This document shows, one piece after another, positions 13,101-25,483 of a stretch of 60,000 bases of DNA (its first letter is position 1; the number at the start of each line of letters is the position of its first letter). Origin of the DNA: Membranipora membranacea (taxonomy: Eukaryota > Bryozoa > Gymnolaemata > Cheilostomatida > Membraniporidae); the NCBI GenBank assembly GCA_914767715.1, contig OU612075.1, forward strand, positions 18,044,001-18,104,000, in the 5' to 3' direction. A program made the position numbers and the translations under genes. The notes below the pieces were generated by a model, which was not told the DNA's origin, made no database searches, and saw nothing but the letters and a program-made list of their open reading frames with translations.

Positions 13101-15527
13101 ACATTAATTACCTATGATAGCTTGGTATCAAAATGGAACCGCACTCACTTATCTGTTGTCAAATGTAGAGAGGCTTAGCTATTAGTATGAGAAATGCATT
13201 AAATAAGTGCTGAAAATTCTCAATATTTAAAAAGTCACAAAATAAACCATCAGGGGGTTGTAGTTTACATTCTATTTTTAGACGCGATTTGAGAGGCAGT
13301 GTTTGTTCATCAAATTTATTTTGTTAGATCTTCTAATTTAGAAGAGACAGGACACTTTATAGGGTTTTAAAAGTATAAGAGTGTTACATAAATCAGGGTT
13401 GGCATACAGAGTGCAAAATACAGTTATACAAAATAATTGTCCAGCGGAAAAATGAAGCCATTTACCATGGCCGGCCACTACATAGTGGTGGTGAGGGCAA
13501 CAGAGCAGGATGCATTTTTTTCAGGTTCAAATACTAAACAACAGCTGGGGCAGGAAGGTAATCTGCAAACAAGCTTTCAAGATGTGATTGAGTTAGTCGG
13601 ACACTTCAGTCCTGTCAGCCTAAGCTAGGGGAAAACAAAGAGCTGCAAAATGCTTCTAGGCCAATCGGTTTTGGCTTGTAGGTTAGTGTGAGCATCAAAT
13701 TTTTTGGGACAAGCTGTCTTTATTAAAAAATATGACAATGCATTGGAAATATTTTTCTCCAAAGTTACTCACCCACAGGCTAGCCTGAGAGTCTTAATTT
13801 TGGAGAGTTTAGTATCTTTAGGTACGTTGGGTATACAGTCCCTTAGATTAGAGAAGGCACCATTGATGCTGATAGTTCTGCGTCTCTCTTTCTTACTATT
13901 AGCTCCAGTTCTCTTCTTAGGAGGCGGCTGTTGGTACGGGGCGTAGAGATTATTACCGGTTAGCTGTAATAAATATAACTTTTGTCAAATCTCACCTCAC
14001 CTCACCTCACAAGTATGTATTTTTTTTCTCTTTTAATTTTCTGGTATAGGTCTTATTGGGGCTGAGGCTTGTGTGGGAAGTGACCATATACCTTGGCCAG
14101 CCGTAACACGCTACTTTTTGTAAGAAGGAGAGGGGATTCTCTTACGAGTGCAAACACACAGCAGACCTCCGTAAGATCTATTATACCAGGATTCCTACCC
14201 TTGAAGTTGTTACCAACATTCTTACGAAGGTGAGCTGTAACGAGGAGCAAATCCGTTATTAAATGAATGGGTCAGTTCTCTCAAAAATCTCGCAGATATG
14301 ATATGATATGATATTATTCGAAATGGCTGTACACTAACCACAACATCAAATTTTAATAATTTTAAACGCAATTGCTAACAGCTAGCAAAATTTATGTTTT
14401 GTGTATAGTGCGTGTCTCAATTGAAAGTAATAGTAAAAGGTTTCTTTTTTGAGATGTAAGATTTGTATAAAAAAAAACTTGATATTTCTGAAGTTACCAT
14501 AAATTATAATTTGTGGGAAGTATTAGCGGTCACTATGGGGAGTACAGAGGATTACTGCTGTGCTTGACCTTGTTACGCAGGCAGCCATTCCACTCAGTTT
14601 AGGTTAAATATTCATTTCTGAGAAAAATGTAGGCTCCTTGAAATTAAAAATTTAAAAAAGCAAATGCCTCACTTCCAACTCAACCAAATCTCAGAAATCG
14701 CAATGAAACAAGCAAAATACAACTGATTATGACAGCATCACACTAGCCATCCAACATCCAATTTCAAATGGCTTCACAGATAAAGAAACAGCTTTTGTCT
14801 AGTATTTAATTAATGCACACAGACTGCAACCAGTCTTTTCCATACCATATCGCAGGGTATCAGAATAAACCAATGGTGGAAAATACAAAGGTTTTGTGGC
14901 GCAAGAGACATATTTGGCACCATATACAGAACATAACACACCTGTGAATAGAGTTGGTCTGGTGCTGGGTTACCCCAGCATCCATTCTCAAAGCTGTGAG
15001 GGCTAGGGGTGCCAGTTGAACCACCCGCGTTTTCGTATCTGCCTGACATTGAGGCTGCACCATATCCGTAATACTCAGGTATTGATTGGGTTCCATAGTA
15101 ATCAAACACTGTCTGCAAGCCTAAACAAATAATGAAATAAATAATGCTTTTTTAGGTTTTCAATGTTTTCAATTTCAATTTACAACTACTCCCTTTGCTC
15201 AATTTTTCTCCTGTAAAGAAGTCAATAGTCTCACTGAGGTTAAATAGCATAATAACAGCAGGTAGTACACCAACGTCAAATTACAAAATTAACCACCAAC
15301 GTTAACCAAGGTGCGAAACAGGGGCAAATAAATATGTCAGAGAACATGAAGAGTAATTGGAAATTGAAAAAGTGATAAAACATACCATTTGTGTGCGACG
15401 GTGCTGTCGGTGGCCAGTTTCCTGTTGACGCTACGCTATTAGCCGCTGCTGACAGAACGCCACCAGCGCTGCCGCAGTAATATGAGTGACTGGCAAAAGC
15501 AGAAGAACCAACAGAAGCAGAATTCAT
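10169..15527 (-). CDS. HAND: HAND-type bHLH transcription factor, five exons
   Basis: Nuclear, DNA-binding regulator of mesoderm, heart and neural-crest-type development in other animals. Exons in gene order: 15386-15527, 14942-15120, 13773-13963, 12630-12756, 10169-10549. All have GT-AG borders and phases that fit, giving about 339 residues. Residues 127-182 form the bHLH: basic [14 protein letters not shown], helix 1 LRDCIPNVP, loop [14 protein letters not shown], helix 2 [10 protein letters not shown]. The HAND-specific region follows: a charged FKADL...EKRK segment, then [15 protein letters not shown] at 223-237, the family's C-terminal signature. The start ATG follows CGATAAA and the upstream frame has no better Met. 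Unusual points are a Ser/Gly/Tyr-rich N-terminus, more exons than the two of vertebrate HAND genes, and about 100 residues beyond the WPQ motif, where vertebrate HAND proteins normally end. Identification is strong. Confidence 0.9.
14067..14214 (+). repeat. SINE-like interspersed repeat, copy 1
   Basis: Shares GCTTGTGTGG, TATACC, GGCC, GCCGT, a T-rich block, GAGAGGGG and CACACAG in the same order with 28237-28386, at nearly the same length (148 and 150 bp). It lies in HAND intron 2. No tRNA A/B box was recognised, so the class is open. Confidence 0.6.
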
Positions 15528-15769
15528 TTTATCGATATGTCTGCTTGTCCTCAATATCCAAACACAAGAAATTACAGACCACCGCAAACCTTATACAGTA
15601 CAACAGAGTCAGCGATATGAAACAGACAAGTAAAATTGGCAGCACGGGCCTTCTGTTATTTACCAGGCTACTTGTGGAATGATTGCAGATGAGATGCGAC
15701 CATTGATTAAAAGTAAACAAGATGAGATAATGGAGAAGGCTTCTGTAAAAGTCATCAATAACTAGCCGT

Positions 15770-15811
15770 CTGATTGGCTAGGCTCGACCAGCAGTGAAAG
15801 CTGATTGGCTG
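15770..15811 (-). promoter_or_regulatory. Two CCAAT boxes upstream of HAND
   Basis: Read on the HAND strand, AGCCAATCAGC and AGCCAATCAGA occur about 31 bp apart, roughly 245-285 bp upstream of the HAND start codon and in the sense orientation. AGCCAATCAG fits the NF-Y consensus. The transcription start is not known from sequence, so promoter function is inference. Confidence 0.35.
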
Positions 15812-18530
15812 AGATGACAATCACGGAAAATGAGACCAATGCTACTCATGCACGCAATAAGGCAAAGTGAATATAGATGGGTTTATAAGAAGTTAGGCAC
15901 CAGGGAGATTACTCCCAGCGATGACCAACAAAATTAATCCCATATGTATGTGGCTGACTATTATGAATAGTGGTCGCTGTTCCGCAATAACAAATTTATG
16001 ATCATTTACTGAAATATTTCTCATGGATCTAATTTTTCTTCTCCAAACTCTGTATGATGTTGTCATGGGTTGTTGAGAATATTGAGAAATGATCTCTCCA
16101 TGTATTTTTGTGTAAAAAAATAAAAAGTGAGAAAAAGCAAAAATACTTTATCATGTATCTCAACTATAAATGTATTTCTTTGAATTGAGAATTGAAGCCA
16201 TATTTTATGAGTGATTTTCTATAACCAACTAAATGGTAGCCTTGTAATGCAGCCACTTTTTGTTTTAGCTAACTTAAACAAAAAAGTGACCGCGTGACGA
16301 GGATAACAAAGTTTTTATCGCTTCCATTCACAAAGTTTTGGAATGTCACAAGTTTGCAATGACCTATGAGAAAAAACCAAGTAGCCAGAAAGGCTATCGC
16401 TGTTTGTTTATAACTAATTAAAATAATTACATTAAGAAGTTTAGTTTATAAAACATTGCGGAACATACAAAGCGAGCTTAAAGGTCGGATTGTCAAAATA
16501 AGATGAAAGTCAGCGTCTATTTATAGCCACATGGACCACTCAAAAGTTTAGATATTTGATACGGTCAGTCTCAGATATTTGGGTTCAACAAAAGCTAAAA
16601 GTCTAGGGAGGTATCAGGTAATACAATTCACTGTATTCCCAGGCAATCACAGCTTGCTCTATAAAACATATCACCGTCCTAAATTGGGCAATAGTTATAA
16701 AAATTGATCATATCAGAAAAATATAGGCATCGGCATCAAATAGTTAAAGACAGCTGCTGAGAAACATTTCTTTCCATAGTTTTAGATATGACAAGGATAT
16801 TCATAGTCTGATATTTTCTGAAGGAAGCAGCGGATTCTCTCCAACCACCCAGTAAGATGTATGGTCCACGACTATTACTAATACTAATACTAATACTGAT
16901 ACTGATACTAATTTTACACTTTTAATTTGGCAGACGACGTGCCAATGTGCCAAAGAAATTACGGCAAAAGTTGGTAGAAAAAGAGGACGGAAAAATCTTG
17001 AATATTAATATCTCAATAAAGCATTTAATATCTCATAGTCCATTTGGACTTAATCTTTCCCATTTTGATTTCCTTGTTATATATATTTTTTAAATGATTG
17101 ACTGTAAAAATAAACATTCCGAGGGCAGTGTAATTCTTAGTGCACCTAAACACCTCACTAGACAAAGTTCAATTAGAAGGCCATTAATTTGGTGACAAGG
17201 ATATCTGCAAATGTAAGTCAAGCCAGTCTTACGAAAATTAGTGAATGAAATACTATATCAAACACACTCTGCTGTAATTTGTTGTGAAATTTAGCAGAAC
17301 TTGTCTCCTGCAAAGCCAATCAGTGTGATGTACACTTAAAATAAGAAAACGCTGCCTTCTCTTCCTCTATGATAAACAGATGAATTTTTTTGTGAATGGA
17401 CTTTAATAGTTTAATTTGAGAGAAATTTTGATGTGAAACAGATTTGAAGTTGGAGTTCTGCTAGAAAATTGACAAGAGTAGTGACATGAATGTGCTTGCT
17501 TTGTAATAGTCGACAATTTACTTAAAAAATAATCAGTATTTTCACTGTGCATCAATAACAACAATATCAATTTTACCTGCTGATCAAGTCATAAGTGACA
17601 ATAATAAGACCATGCATATGTACACAATTTTACACATCATGAAGTGTACACAGTCACAGGCCGAAAATTGAGATGGCAAAATAGTGTTTATGAAGTAAAA
17701 CCAAATGCTCAGAAGGAAGGTGACGCGACATAACCTAATTTTTCATGCAAACTGGGACACAAGAGTATTATGCTCAGATAAAAAGGAGTTGTTACAATTT
17801 TATCACCCTGAATTAAACAACAATTAATTGGCACAATCTCAGAAAACGTCACAATTATGCTGATATGAGAAATTTAACCCTGGTTTTTATTGCGGCCCGA
17901 AATGTGTCTAAATTGAAACATAAAAGCGGCCCGAATTCTTTTTGATGTCATCAAAGTCTTACTACCCACCGCCAGCGCTTGACAACCTTCTCGTAATTGC
18001 AAGAAATGTGTTAGAAAATTTACCTTAGCAGCAATTACTTAACCTTACATGCGTGATATAATCCCACATGAAAGGTAAAAGAAAGCAAGGGTCTAGCTCT
18101 AGCCTGGACTCCACATCAAAGAGCTGCAAGACATTTTTGTGTCAGCTTATATTTCCATCTATCATATATATCTCATATGCTGCCATCATGAAGTAATGGT
18201 TTATTACCTATTATTTGCGGCTAGCTGGCTACAAGGCACACTTTCTTACTAGCCTGAATAACACCTACAACATAAAGGGTATTGTGAACCCACAGTCCAG
18301 GACTTATAAATCCACAAGTTAAAACACAATTTTGTTTATGGATTTTTTTAGCTGTCATTGCGAATTTCATGTATAATCCTGTTATTTGTTGAGCTAATTT
18401 TCTGAGAACAAAAAACAAACTTTGAAACACATTAACTAATTTATTCATTCCAATTGGGTATTTTGTTTGAAATGTGAAACAATAAATAACCATGTCTGAA
18501 GGGGGTTGTTTTGTTTTACCAGATTAGGTG
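15812..18530. other. Intergenic upstream of HAND, no gene seen
   Basis: AT-rich sequence. An ACTAAT/ACTGAT short tandem repeat lies at 16871-16913. No exon with paired splice sites and family resemblance was found. Upstream HAND enhancers could lie here, but nothing in the sequence proves it. Confidence 0.45.
16871..16913. repeat. ACTAAT hexamer tandem repeat
   Basis: Seven or so imperfect copies of ACTAAT/ACTGAT. Confidence 0.8.
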
Positions 18531-18806
18531 GCAGATCAAAGCTGGTAAGTCTTTACAAGCACTTCCTTATCTATTATCACCTATGTGTTATTTTATTGTT
18601 ACAACAGATTTTCACCCCCTTCTCAGTTTGGGTTATGTAATCAATATGACTCTCACAAGTCAATCACAGCAGATCAAAGCTGGTAAGTCTTAACAAGCAC
18701 TTCATAATCTATTATCATCTATGTACTATTTTATTGTTACATCAGATATTCATCCCCTTCTCAGTTTGGGTTATGCAATCAATATGACTCTCACAAGTCA
18801 ATCACA
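18531..18806. repeat. Tandem duplication of a 138 bp unit
   Basis: Unit 1 (18531-18668) and unit 2 (18669-18806) both start GCAGATCAAAGCTGGTAAGT and end in the same TCACAAGTCAATCACA stretch, with only scattered substitutions. It is non-coding and relatively recent given the high identity. Confidence 0.85.
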
Positions 18807-21800
18807 GCGGAGTGAACTTCCTGCATCAGTGAGACATATATGTGTGAAAACTAACTGACACTAAACTCTAACACTAAACCAACACAGAGAGCTGGTAATC
18901 AGGATTGTGTATTTTTTCACTTGTACGTTACTGTGTTGTGTAAACACAAAACAACAGAGGCAGAAGATTTCTAGGAATTATCGCAGCTGATTATGTAATT
19001 TTGACAGGAAGTGACTTTGTCTCAAATTTTAGAGAGTAAACATTAGGGGGGGGGGGGGCTAACACTTCTAAAGATTTTGCATTTGCTTGTTTCAATTCTT
19101 CAATTGTTTCAGTTGACCAATTCTGGACCCATCCCTCAAATATCTGCACTTCAATGGGCTCATCCAGGATCAATCACTACCTGTGTAGTTCCACATTAGG
19201 CTGGTTGTACTTTTTAACACTTGTTTGATTTTTCTTGAAACCGGGCCACATGCCCTTGTGGCTAGGCTGGTTGTCACTGTTTACAACTTGTTGTTGTGCA
19301 CACTGGCAGCTGGAAGCAGCATTCCTTGTGGTTTTTGCGACAGCATGCCAAACAATCCACCACTCACTGGAGTAATTAAATAGCTCATATCCCTTCTGTA
19401 ATCCTTATAATAATAGAGACACCCTGACTAATTATAGCTGGTTATGTAAGAGCTAATTACTCTGTGGGTTCAACTTATTAACAAGCAATTACTGACAAAG
19501 GAAAATAATTTCCTTTCAACACCCAAACCTCCAGGATCAGTCCAGCCAACTCTACATTTACAGGAACAGGCACCAGCACTGCTAATGATTTTGGTCAGAA
19601 ATTTATGCAGGTTCAAATTCAGCAACTTGGCAAAAAATAAGCAATTTGCAGCGATTGAATAAGAAATGGATTTCCCGTGAAGGTTTTGTTAATTTTTAAT
19701 TCATCATTTATGATGAATTAAAAATTGCGAAATTCGAAAAGTCATTTTTCTCAGTATGGGACACCGTTGTTGTAGTAATAGCAATGAAGAATAGGTATAC
19801 AAAATTTTGTAATTGTCAAACATTTTATCTTAATTATGATCCAGCAGATAAGGGGAAATAATGGTCTACTATAGGCGTAGCACTTACACTTTTATGTAGC
19901 CTACTAGACAAGATCGCCAGGCAGATTTCAATGCTGCCGATTTGAGTGTTAATTCAGATCATAAAGAGCAGTCACAATTAATTAAGAGCCTGTGCAATTT
20001 TAATCTCATTAGTGGCAGGGGGGGATGTAGTATAAGGGAAAGTGTTGTGAGATGTCAGTTCGATGTCAAAATGTCGCCTAAATAGTCATATAATTATTGG
20101 TTGCCACAGACCTTCAACCAAAAACAGCAAACAGTGCAGTATCAGCAGCATAAATCCCTTCCCGGGTAGCGAGATGACCTAACATTTTGATTGATGACTA
20201 CCAATAAAATTTCATCATTTTATCATAGATGGAATATTTACATGTTATGTAAACTAGGAATTTTTGATTCCTCAACATAAAATGGGAAAGTTGATGTGAA
20301 TTGCCGAAGAAATAAACGTTTTCCAAATATGGATAGCTCTAATGGTAGTGACAATACTTTGCAGGTTTTCACTAGCACCTCGGAAAGTGTCAAACTAACA
20401 GTACAATCAGCAGGTAACTGTACCTCGATGGCTCGTGTAATGACAGCTGCCAATAACTATTAAATTTTGTTCGCCTCCCGCCCAAGCTTCCCACTCAATC
20501 TGCACCGAAAGACCTCAAATTTGTTGGCCATGTTACGTGAGCTCTGATTAACTTGCTGACTTGAAAAAATTCTTCACTGAAGGGTGCAAACTTTATAGCA
20601 TGAACATGACATCATTGATGATAGATACAACAGAATTGAAAATTGTCGCCAATTATTTGAGGACATAATCATTATTCCTGCGATGCCATGATATTGAATC
20701 TAAAAAACTAGTTTTACTTCATACTTTAACACCTAAATTTTCTGCTGTCGGTTTTCATAGTTGCCAAAGTACGTGCCTAGTCGTGTCTTCGAGCGAATAC
20801 AACCACAAAAACATCAAAAAGAGCAATAAAACATTTATGGTGTGTTATGAGAGAGATAAAATTTGTTCAGAAACAGCTGTGCAAATTATTACGACTTTTC
20901 ATAACAATGCTGTCTAAATTAATGGTTGTAAAATTATTACTACCAGTTTTGATGCACATAAGCCAAAAAATATGACAAGCTCAGTTCAATGATCGCCCGA
21001 AAATTGGCGCCTACAGGTCCGACAGCAATCAGTCCATTCTTGAAGGGTTGGGCTGATCTCCACATTAAAAGTGCTATAGAGAATAGTTTTATGACTCAAC
21101 CTCTGGAAAACTTCACGGTACTTTTATGAGCGGAGGTTCACTCAACACAATCAAGCTTACGTAGCTGCCAAAAAATGAAGGCAATAAAACACGTCAGCGA
21201 CGGTTTCCGTTTCTTGTTATGAGTGTTTGGGTAAGGTACGAACGCTAAGGGAACTCGGTTTAAATCGATGAATTGAGGCAAAATATAGAAAGATAAGTTC
21301 ATTAGTTGGAATTAATTATCAAATAATTTGTATCTGGTATAAGGAATTATTAAATACTACACAGGGGTAATATTTTGATATGAGCCGACAAGACGCCTCA
21401 TGTAAAATATGTGGTCACATTTGTCAGTATTACTTTGCCATAGTTTTGGACTGACTATTCGTTGAGGTTCAAATCGAACACAGATGGGTCTTTAAGATTT
21501 ATCTATTCCGCTGCACAAGATGAATTAAATATTGTTGTAAAAATAAATCGGAAACAAAATAATTCTGCAATCTGAAGATGATCTTTGAACAGCTTGAAAG
21601 AGAATTAAAAATATAACAAAATGACTGAAAATAAATGGTTTTACACATCCTTGCAGGAAACCTGATTCAAACGCTTTCCCGCTTTTTTTTTTCAGCTTTA
21701 CCCATTAGATTCAGGAATTTATCAGGAACATATATAATGGTACATACCTCATGCGCATTGGAAGAACTCATATTCCATATTTCTAAGTAACGCAGAGTTT

Positions 21801-22026
21801 TCAGTCTATACACAAATACTAAAAGAGAAAAAATGCCATTTCCAGGGTTGGAAGATATTTAAAGGGTAAAATAGAACTAACGGGATAGAGGGATGCATTC
21901 AACTTAGTTTATAGCAGAACATTTCACTACTGCAACCATTATTATAACCATAATATAAATTCCTTGGAAACTTTTTCACCTCCCTCCCTTACAACCAAGT
22001 TCGAGCAAACTTGATTTTTTCACTTC
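18807..22026. other. Intergenic, hairpin only
   Basis: A perfect 16 bp-arm hairpin (AATTTTTAATTCATCA, 4 bp loop) lies at 19691-19726. A G-run occurs near 19047. The open stretch 18991-19173 (minus strand) has a protein-like composition but no recognised family and no convincing splice sites. No gene called. Confidence 0.45.
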
Positions 22027-22030
22027 TTAA

Positions 22031-22790
22031 GGTAGAGACACGGGGGTCAGCAAATATGGACTTTTTATAAACCGTTGGAAAGTAGCTGAGCTACTGATCG
22101 CCATTAGCTCATCAAAAATGTGATAGAATGAAGTTGCGTCATTTTATTGGGGAAATGAGGCCGAAAAGGCTGTTTTTAGCAAAGTGGATGGCTGGGCTGA
22201 AATGATTGCTAGAAATTTCAAAACAGGTTATATTTATTCGTAGAGACATAGTTCATCCTCATTTTTGGTTGAAAATAATATTGGATGAGCCCAAAGTGGT
22301 TTATTACGTCACGTCATAATGCACGTGGTTTTTTTAATTTATTATTATTATGTGAAATTTTAAGCAACGATTTGAGACAGTTCGAATAAATAAGAGCCTA
22401 ATCTTTTGCTATTTTCCACTGAATTGCTGTTTAAATAACACACACCCCAAATTTCAGCAGTATATCAAATATATCAAGATCAGCATAGACCATCATAGGT
22501 AGATACATTTTCCGTCATTTTTCAATAACGTCAAACATGCTGTCAAAAGGACTAGCACTAAAGGCGGACAAATTTTTTTTGAAAAATCTCACATACGAAG
22601 CCACTTTGATAAAGCATAGTAGCAATAGGAAATTACAACAGAATATGGCACTACGCATCAGTTTTCCCGGAATTGCGCACCACAGAAGGCCCAAAAACAC
22701 CTTAAAAAGCCCCTTAAATTGGCTCAGTAGCTCGGCAGCATTCTAACCGTGTATGGAAAGTCGATATTTGCTGACCCCCGTGTCTCTACC
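22031..22790. mobile_element. 760 bp MITE with TTAA target duplication
   Basis: Both ends carry a 27 bp terminal inverted repeat with no mismatch (starting GGTAGAGACACGGGGGTCAG; 22031-22057 and 22764-22790). After one mismatch a further GACTTT is shared. TTAA flanks both sides (22027-22030 and 22791-22794), the target site of piggyBac and Kolobok superfamily transposons; the GG start favours a Kolobok-like origin, which is inference. The interior has no credible transposase frame, so it is non-autonomous. Identical termini suggest a fairly young insertion. Confidence 0.9.
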
Positions 22791-22794
22791 TTAA

Positions 22795-24069
22795 GGACTA
22801 TGCTACCAAAAAAGTTTAGGATAAATATTAACCAATGACGCGCTGTATTTGCAGCCCCACCTTGCTACTGTATGAAGCATATAAATTTAACTGATAAAAT
22901 AGAGCAAATATTAGGACAACCAGACAGATCTTAGCTCAGTAAAATTATTGCAAAACAGCTCAATTTAATATTATAAAAAAATTCTGTTAAAAGCTAAAGA
23001 GAAGTGATATCAGCTCTTCAGGTTAAAAATTTTGTATTTCATTGTTGGGAAAATTCAATACATGCCTTTAAAACAATGACAGTGATGGTGTTTTTAAAAG
23101 CCAATATGGCTTTTACTATCAATGCTTGTTTTGTTGCCCCAGCATAGCCTTGTCACGCGGCTACCTTTTTGGTTTGTAAAAAGGTAGCCGCGGGACAAGG
23201 CTAGCCCCAGCGGATGACAGAGGCGACCATTTTATGTGAGCGCTGTGAGATGCGCAGATATTCTCTTTTGAAAGTTGTATATATATAAGTAAACCCTTAT
23301 TACCAGTCGACAGTATCTTCGTCACACATCAAGCTTCTGCAGTCTCATATTCTATTGACTGGAATTTCTTTCATGATCATCAATTGATGCCCTGCCGAAT
23401 TGTGAGAGTTTGGCAACAGTTTACATTTTGAAAAAAGATGAGTAAAAGAAAGTATTAACCCAGATTAGAATGGGTAGATTATTTTACCAGTCCTTGCAGT
23501 AGAGAAATAGAATGAATGTAAAACCATCGATTCTTTTCGGTCCTTGATCGAATCCCTTGGATTATTCGTGTACAATTACTGTTCAGTAAATTTTTTGGCA
23601 TCCAATAGTTCTGAATTATTAGTTTATAAGTAAGTCTACAGTTTATACTGTTTCTAGTCTGAGTTAGAACAGTCAACCTCTCCTGTGAGTGCAGCCAGGT
23701 GAGGAACAAAATAGTCTATCAGGTATGGTAGCTCATAAGATCATTTATTGTGTAGTTGGTGGATAACAACTCCCTGTATAGTTATATTCAATGTGATTTC
23801 TTCCACCAGGAGCTTTGGAACTGACAAATTAGTCATAAGGAGGAACTAACCCAGCTTTGGATCCCCGGCCTATTCTTCACCTAGCAAAATCCCCACAGCC
23901 ATTCATTACATTTCCGTCAATTTTGTTAAAGAACAGAACAATTCATGACTGATCAATACTAGTGGTTTGAGTATAATAATAGTAGGAACAGTCTCTGCAA
24001 TATCAGAACAATATCAGTTAATTCAGACTCCTTCTAGGTCAAACAAAAGTCTTTGGTTTGGTTACTTAC
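22795..24069. other. Intergenic with one strong hairpin
   Basis: The hairpin at 23146-23202 has 25 bp arms with one mismatch and a 7 bp loop (arm start AGCCTTGTCACGCGGCTACC). Nothing coding was recognised in the rest. Confidence 0.5.
23146..23202. repeat. GC-rich hairpin with 25 bp arms
   Basis: Left arm 23146-23170 and right arm 23178-23202 are complementary except for one position. The high arm identity and GC content stand out from the AT-rich surroundings and suggest a foldback element remnant. Confidence 0.8.
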
Positions 24070-24176
24070 GCTGAGTTGGTAGGGGGGGGGGTGCGTACCC
24101 TCAATATAGAACTTTTAGTAGATCCGAATAAAATGACATTGACAACAAAGATTACACACAAGTCATGTCTATGCCT
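24070..24176 (-). pseudogene. Relict copy of a TBCK exon
   Basis: On the minus strand a TTTCTTTACAG acceptor is followed by decayed sequence that aligns with the TBCK exon at 30637-30785: it retains STKSSILRVRTPPPTNSA against [18 protein letters not shown] and ends at a GTAAGT donor. The reading frame starts with a stop codon (third codon) and is shortened to 107 bp versus 149 bp. No other TBCK exon was found next to it. It looks like the remnant of a partial segmental duplication. Confidence 0.75.
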
Positions 24177-24417
24177 CTGTAAAGAAAAGAAAGTAGAGCA
24201 AAGGTAAGCGAAAATGTTGTGTCACTACTGGGTTTTGATTGTTTGGCGGTGTTCCATTTCGGTCCGTGCAGTTGTATGTTTATCTGGATATGAAAGGGGA
24301 TGGAAAAAAAAACAGTTTAATTTAAAAATATCTGTTGCTAAGGCTATTATTTTATCACTGAAGAAAATATTTTCTCATATAAAATAATTTAACTTACCAC
24401 CTCTTGTAATCAGTAAT

Positions 24418-25000
24418 CGCAGGGCAGCAGTGTATAGCATGCTGAACAATCAAAACCTAGTGGAATCAGTCACAAACGCAAAACTCCTTGGTGTGACACT
24501 AGATGCTCACTTGTCTTTCTCGGAGCATATAACTGCCATCAGAAAATCCGCACATAAAAAGATCCATGGCCTACTCGTCCTAAAATAGTCAGGAGTGGAT
24601 CAAACATCACTCACCCACATCTATCAGAGCCGGATAATACCAACAATCAGTCACGCTTCACCGGCCTGGTATCCGTTTATTACCGACCACCAGAAGGGAG
24701 AGCTGGAGTAAACACAACGACTCGCGCTCCGAATCATTTATGGTGATGAGGAGCAATATTGTGATCGACTAGCAGCTGCCAAAATCTATCCGAGACGCTT
24801 ATTCAAATGAATAAATGATAAATAAATACGCCAGTAAGGTGAAATCAAACTCAGAACACTTACTGAAGAAGAGATTAATAGAGAAAACAGTTTTAAGGCC
24901 TAAACGGTCAGCCACCAAGTTATCTGATTTTTATATACCAAAGTCGAGAACAAATAAACGAGGCCAAGCTATACATTGAGTCAGTTGTTATTGAATTTTA
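24418..25000 (+). pseudogene. LINE reverse transcriptase C-terminal fragment
   Basis: Translation gives RRAAVYSMLNNQNL, AKLLGVTLDAHLSFSEHI, then ISHASPAWYPFITDHQKGEL and QRLALRIIYGDEEQYCDRLA, in the order of CR1-like LINE polyproteins after the catalytic domain. In-frame stops and a frameshift show it is dead. 5'-truncated; the catalytic YADD box is absent. Confidence 0.7.
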
Positions 25001-25483
25001 TATATTTATTTATTTTATTTTTTCTTTTACCTTACTCAAGGGGGATTCTTTTTAGCAATTTCATGTATCCAGTAAAAGTTTTTATTTTATGTAAACAAAC
25101 AAAATCGAAGCCACAGTCCTGTTTAGATCAAGCTTGATCCTGTTTGCCTGAAAGATGAGTTGCTTCCCCTTGTCTAGTTGTACAACCATTAATTTTCACT
25201 TGTCCTAGAGTCCCTAGCCTTATCTTAAAGGATCCTTGGAGATAAGGCATAAATTCTGCCTGCTTGTACATAGTTACAAAGTTTTATTTTTGGGCAGTTA
25301 TTAAATTGTGTACACATTTGTGATTGGGATATCAGTTGCGTAGCATTCAATATTCTAACCATATGAAAACTGAAAGTTATAAGTACTTCAGCTGATTTTT
25401 AAAACAATATTATATAGCTATATTTGACATACATCTGTCATCCACGAGGTCATTCACTAAAGTAAAAAATTTAACCACACACA

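Noticed and set aside
18991-19173. Minus-strand frame with protein-like text (DEPIEVQIFEGW)
   Set aside because: No homologue recognised and no convincing splice sites; ends in a homopolymer.
22537-22746. Frame inside the MITE as a transposase
   Set aside because: Short, no DDE motifs, and overlaps the inverted repeat region.
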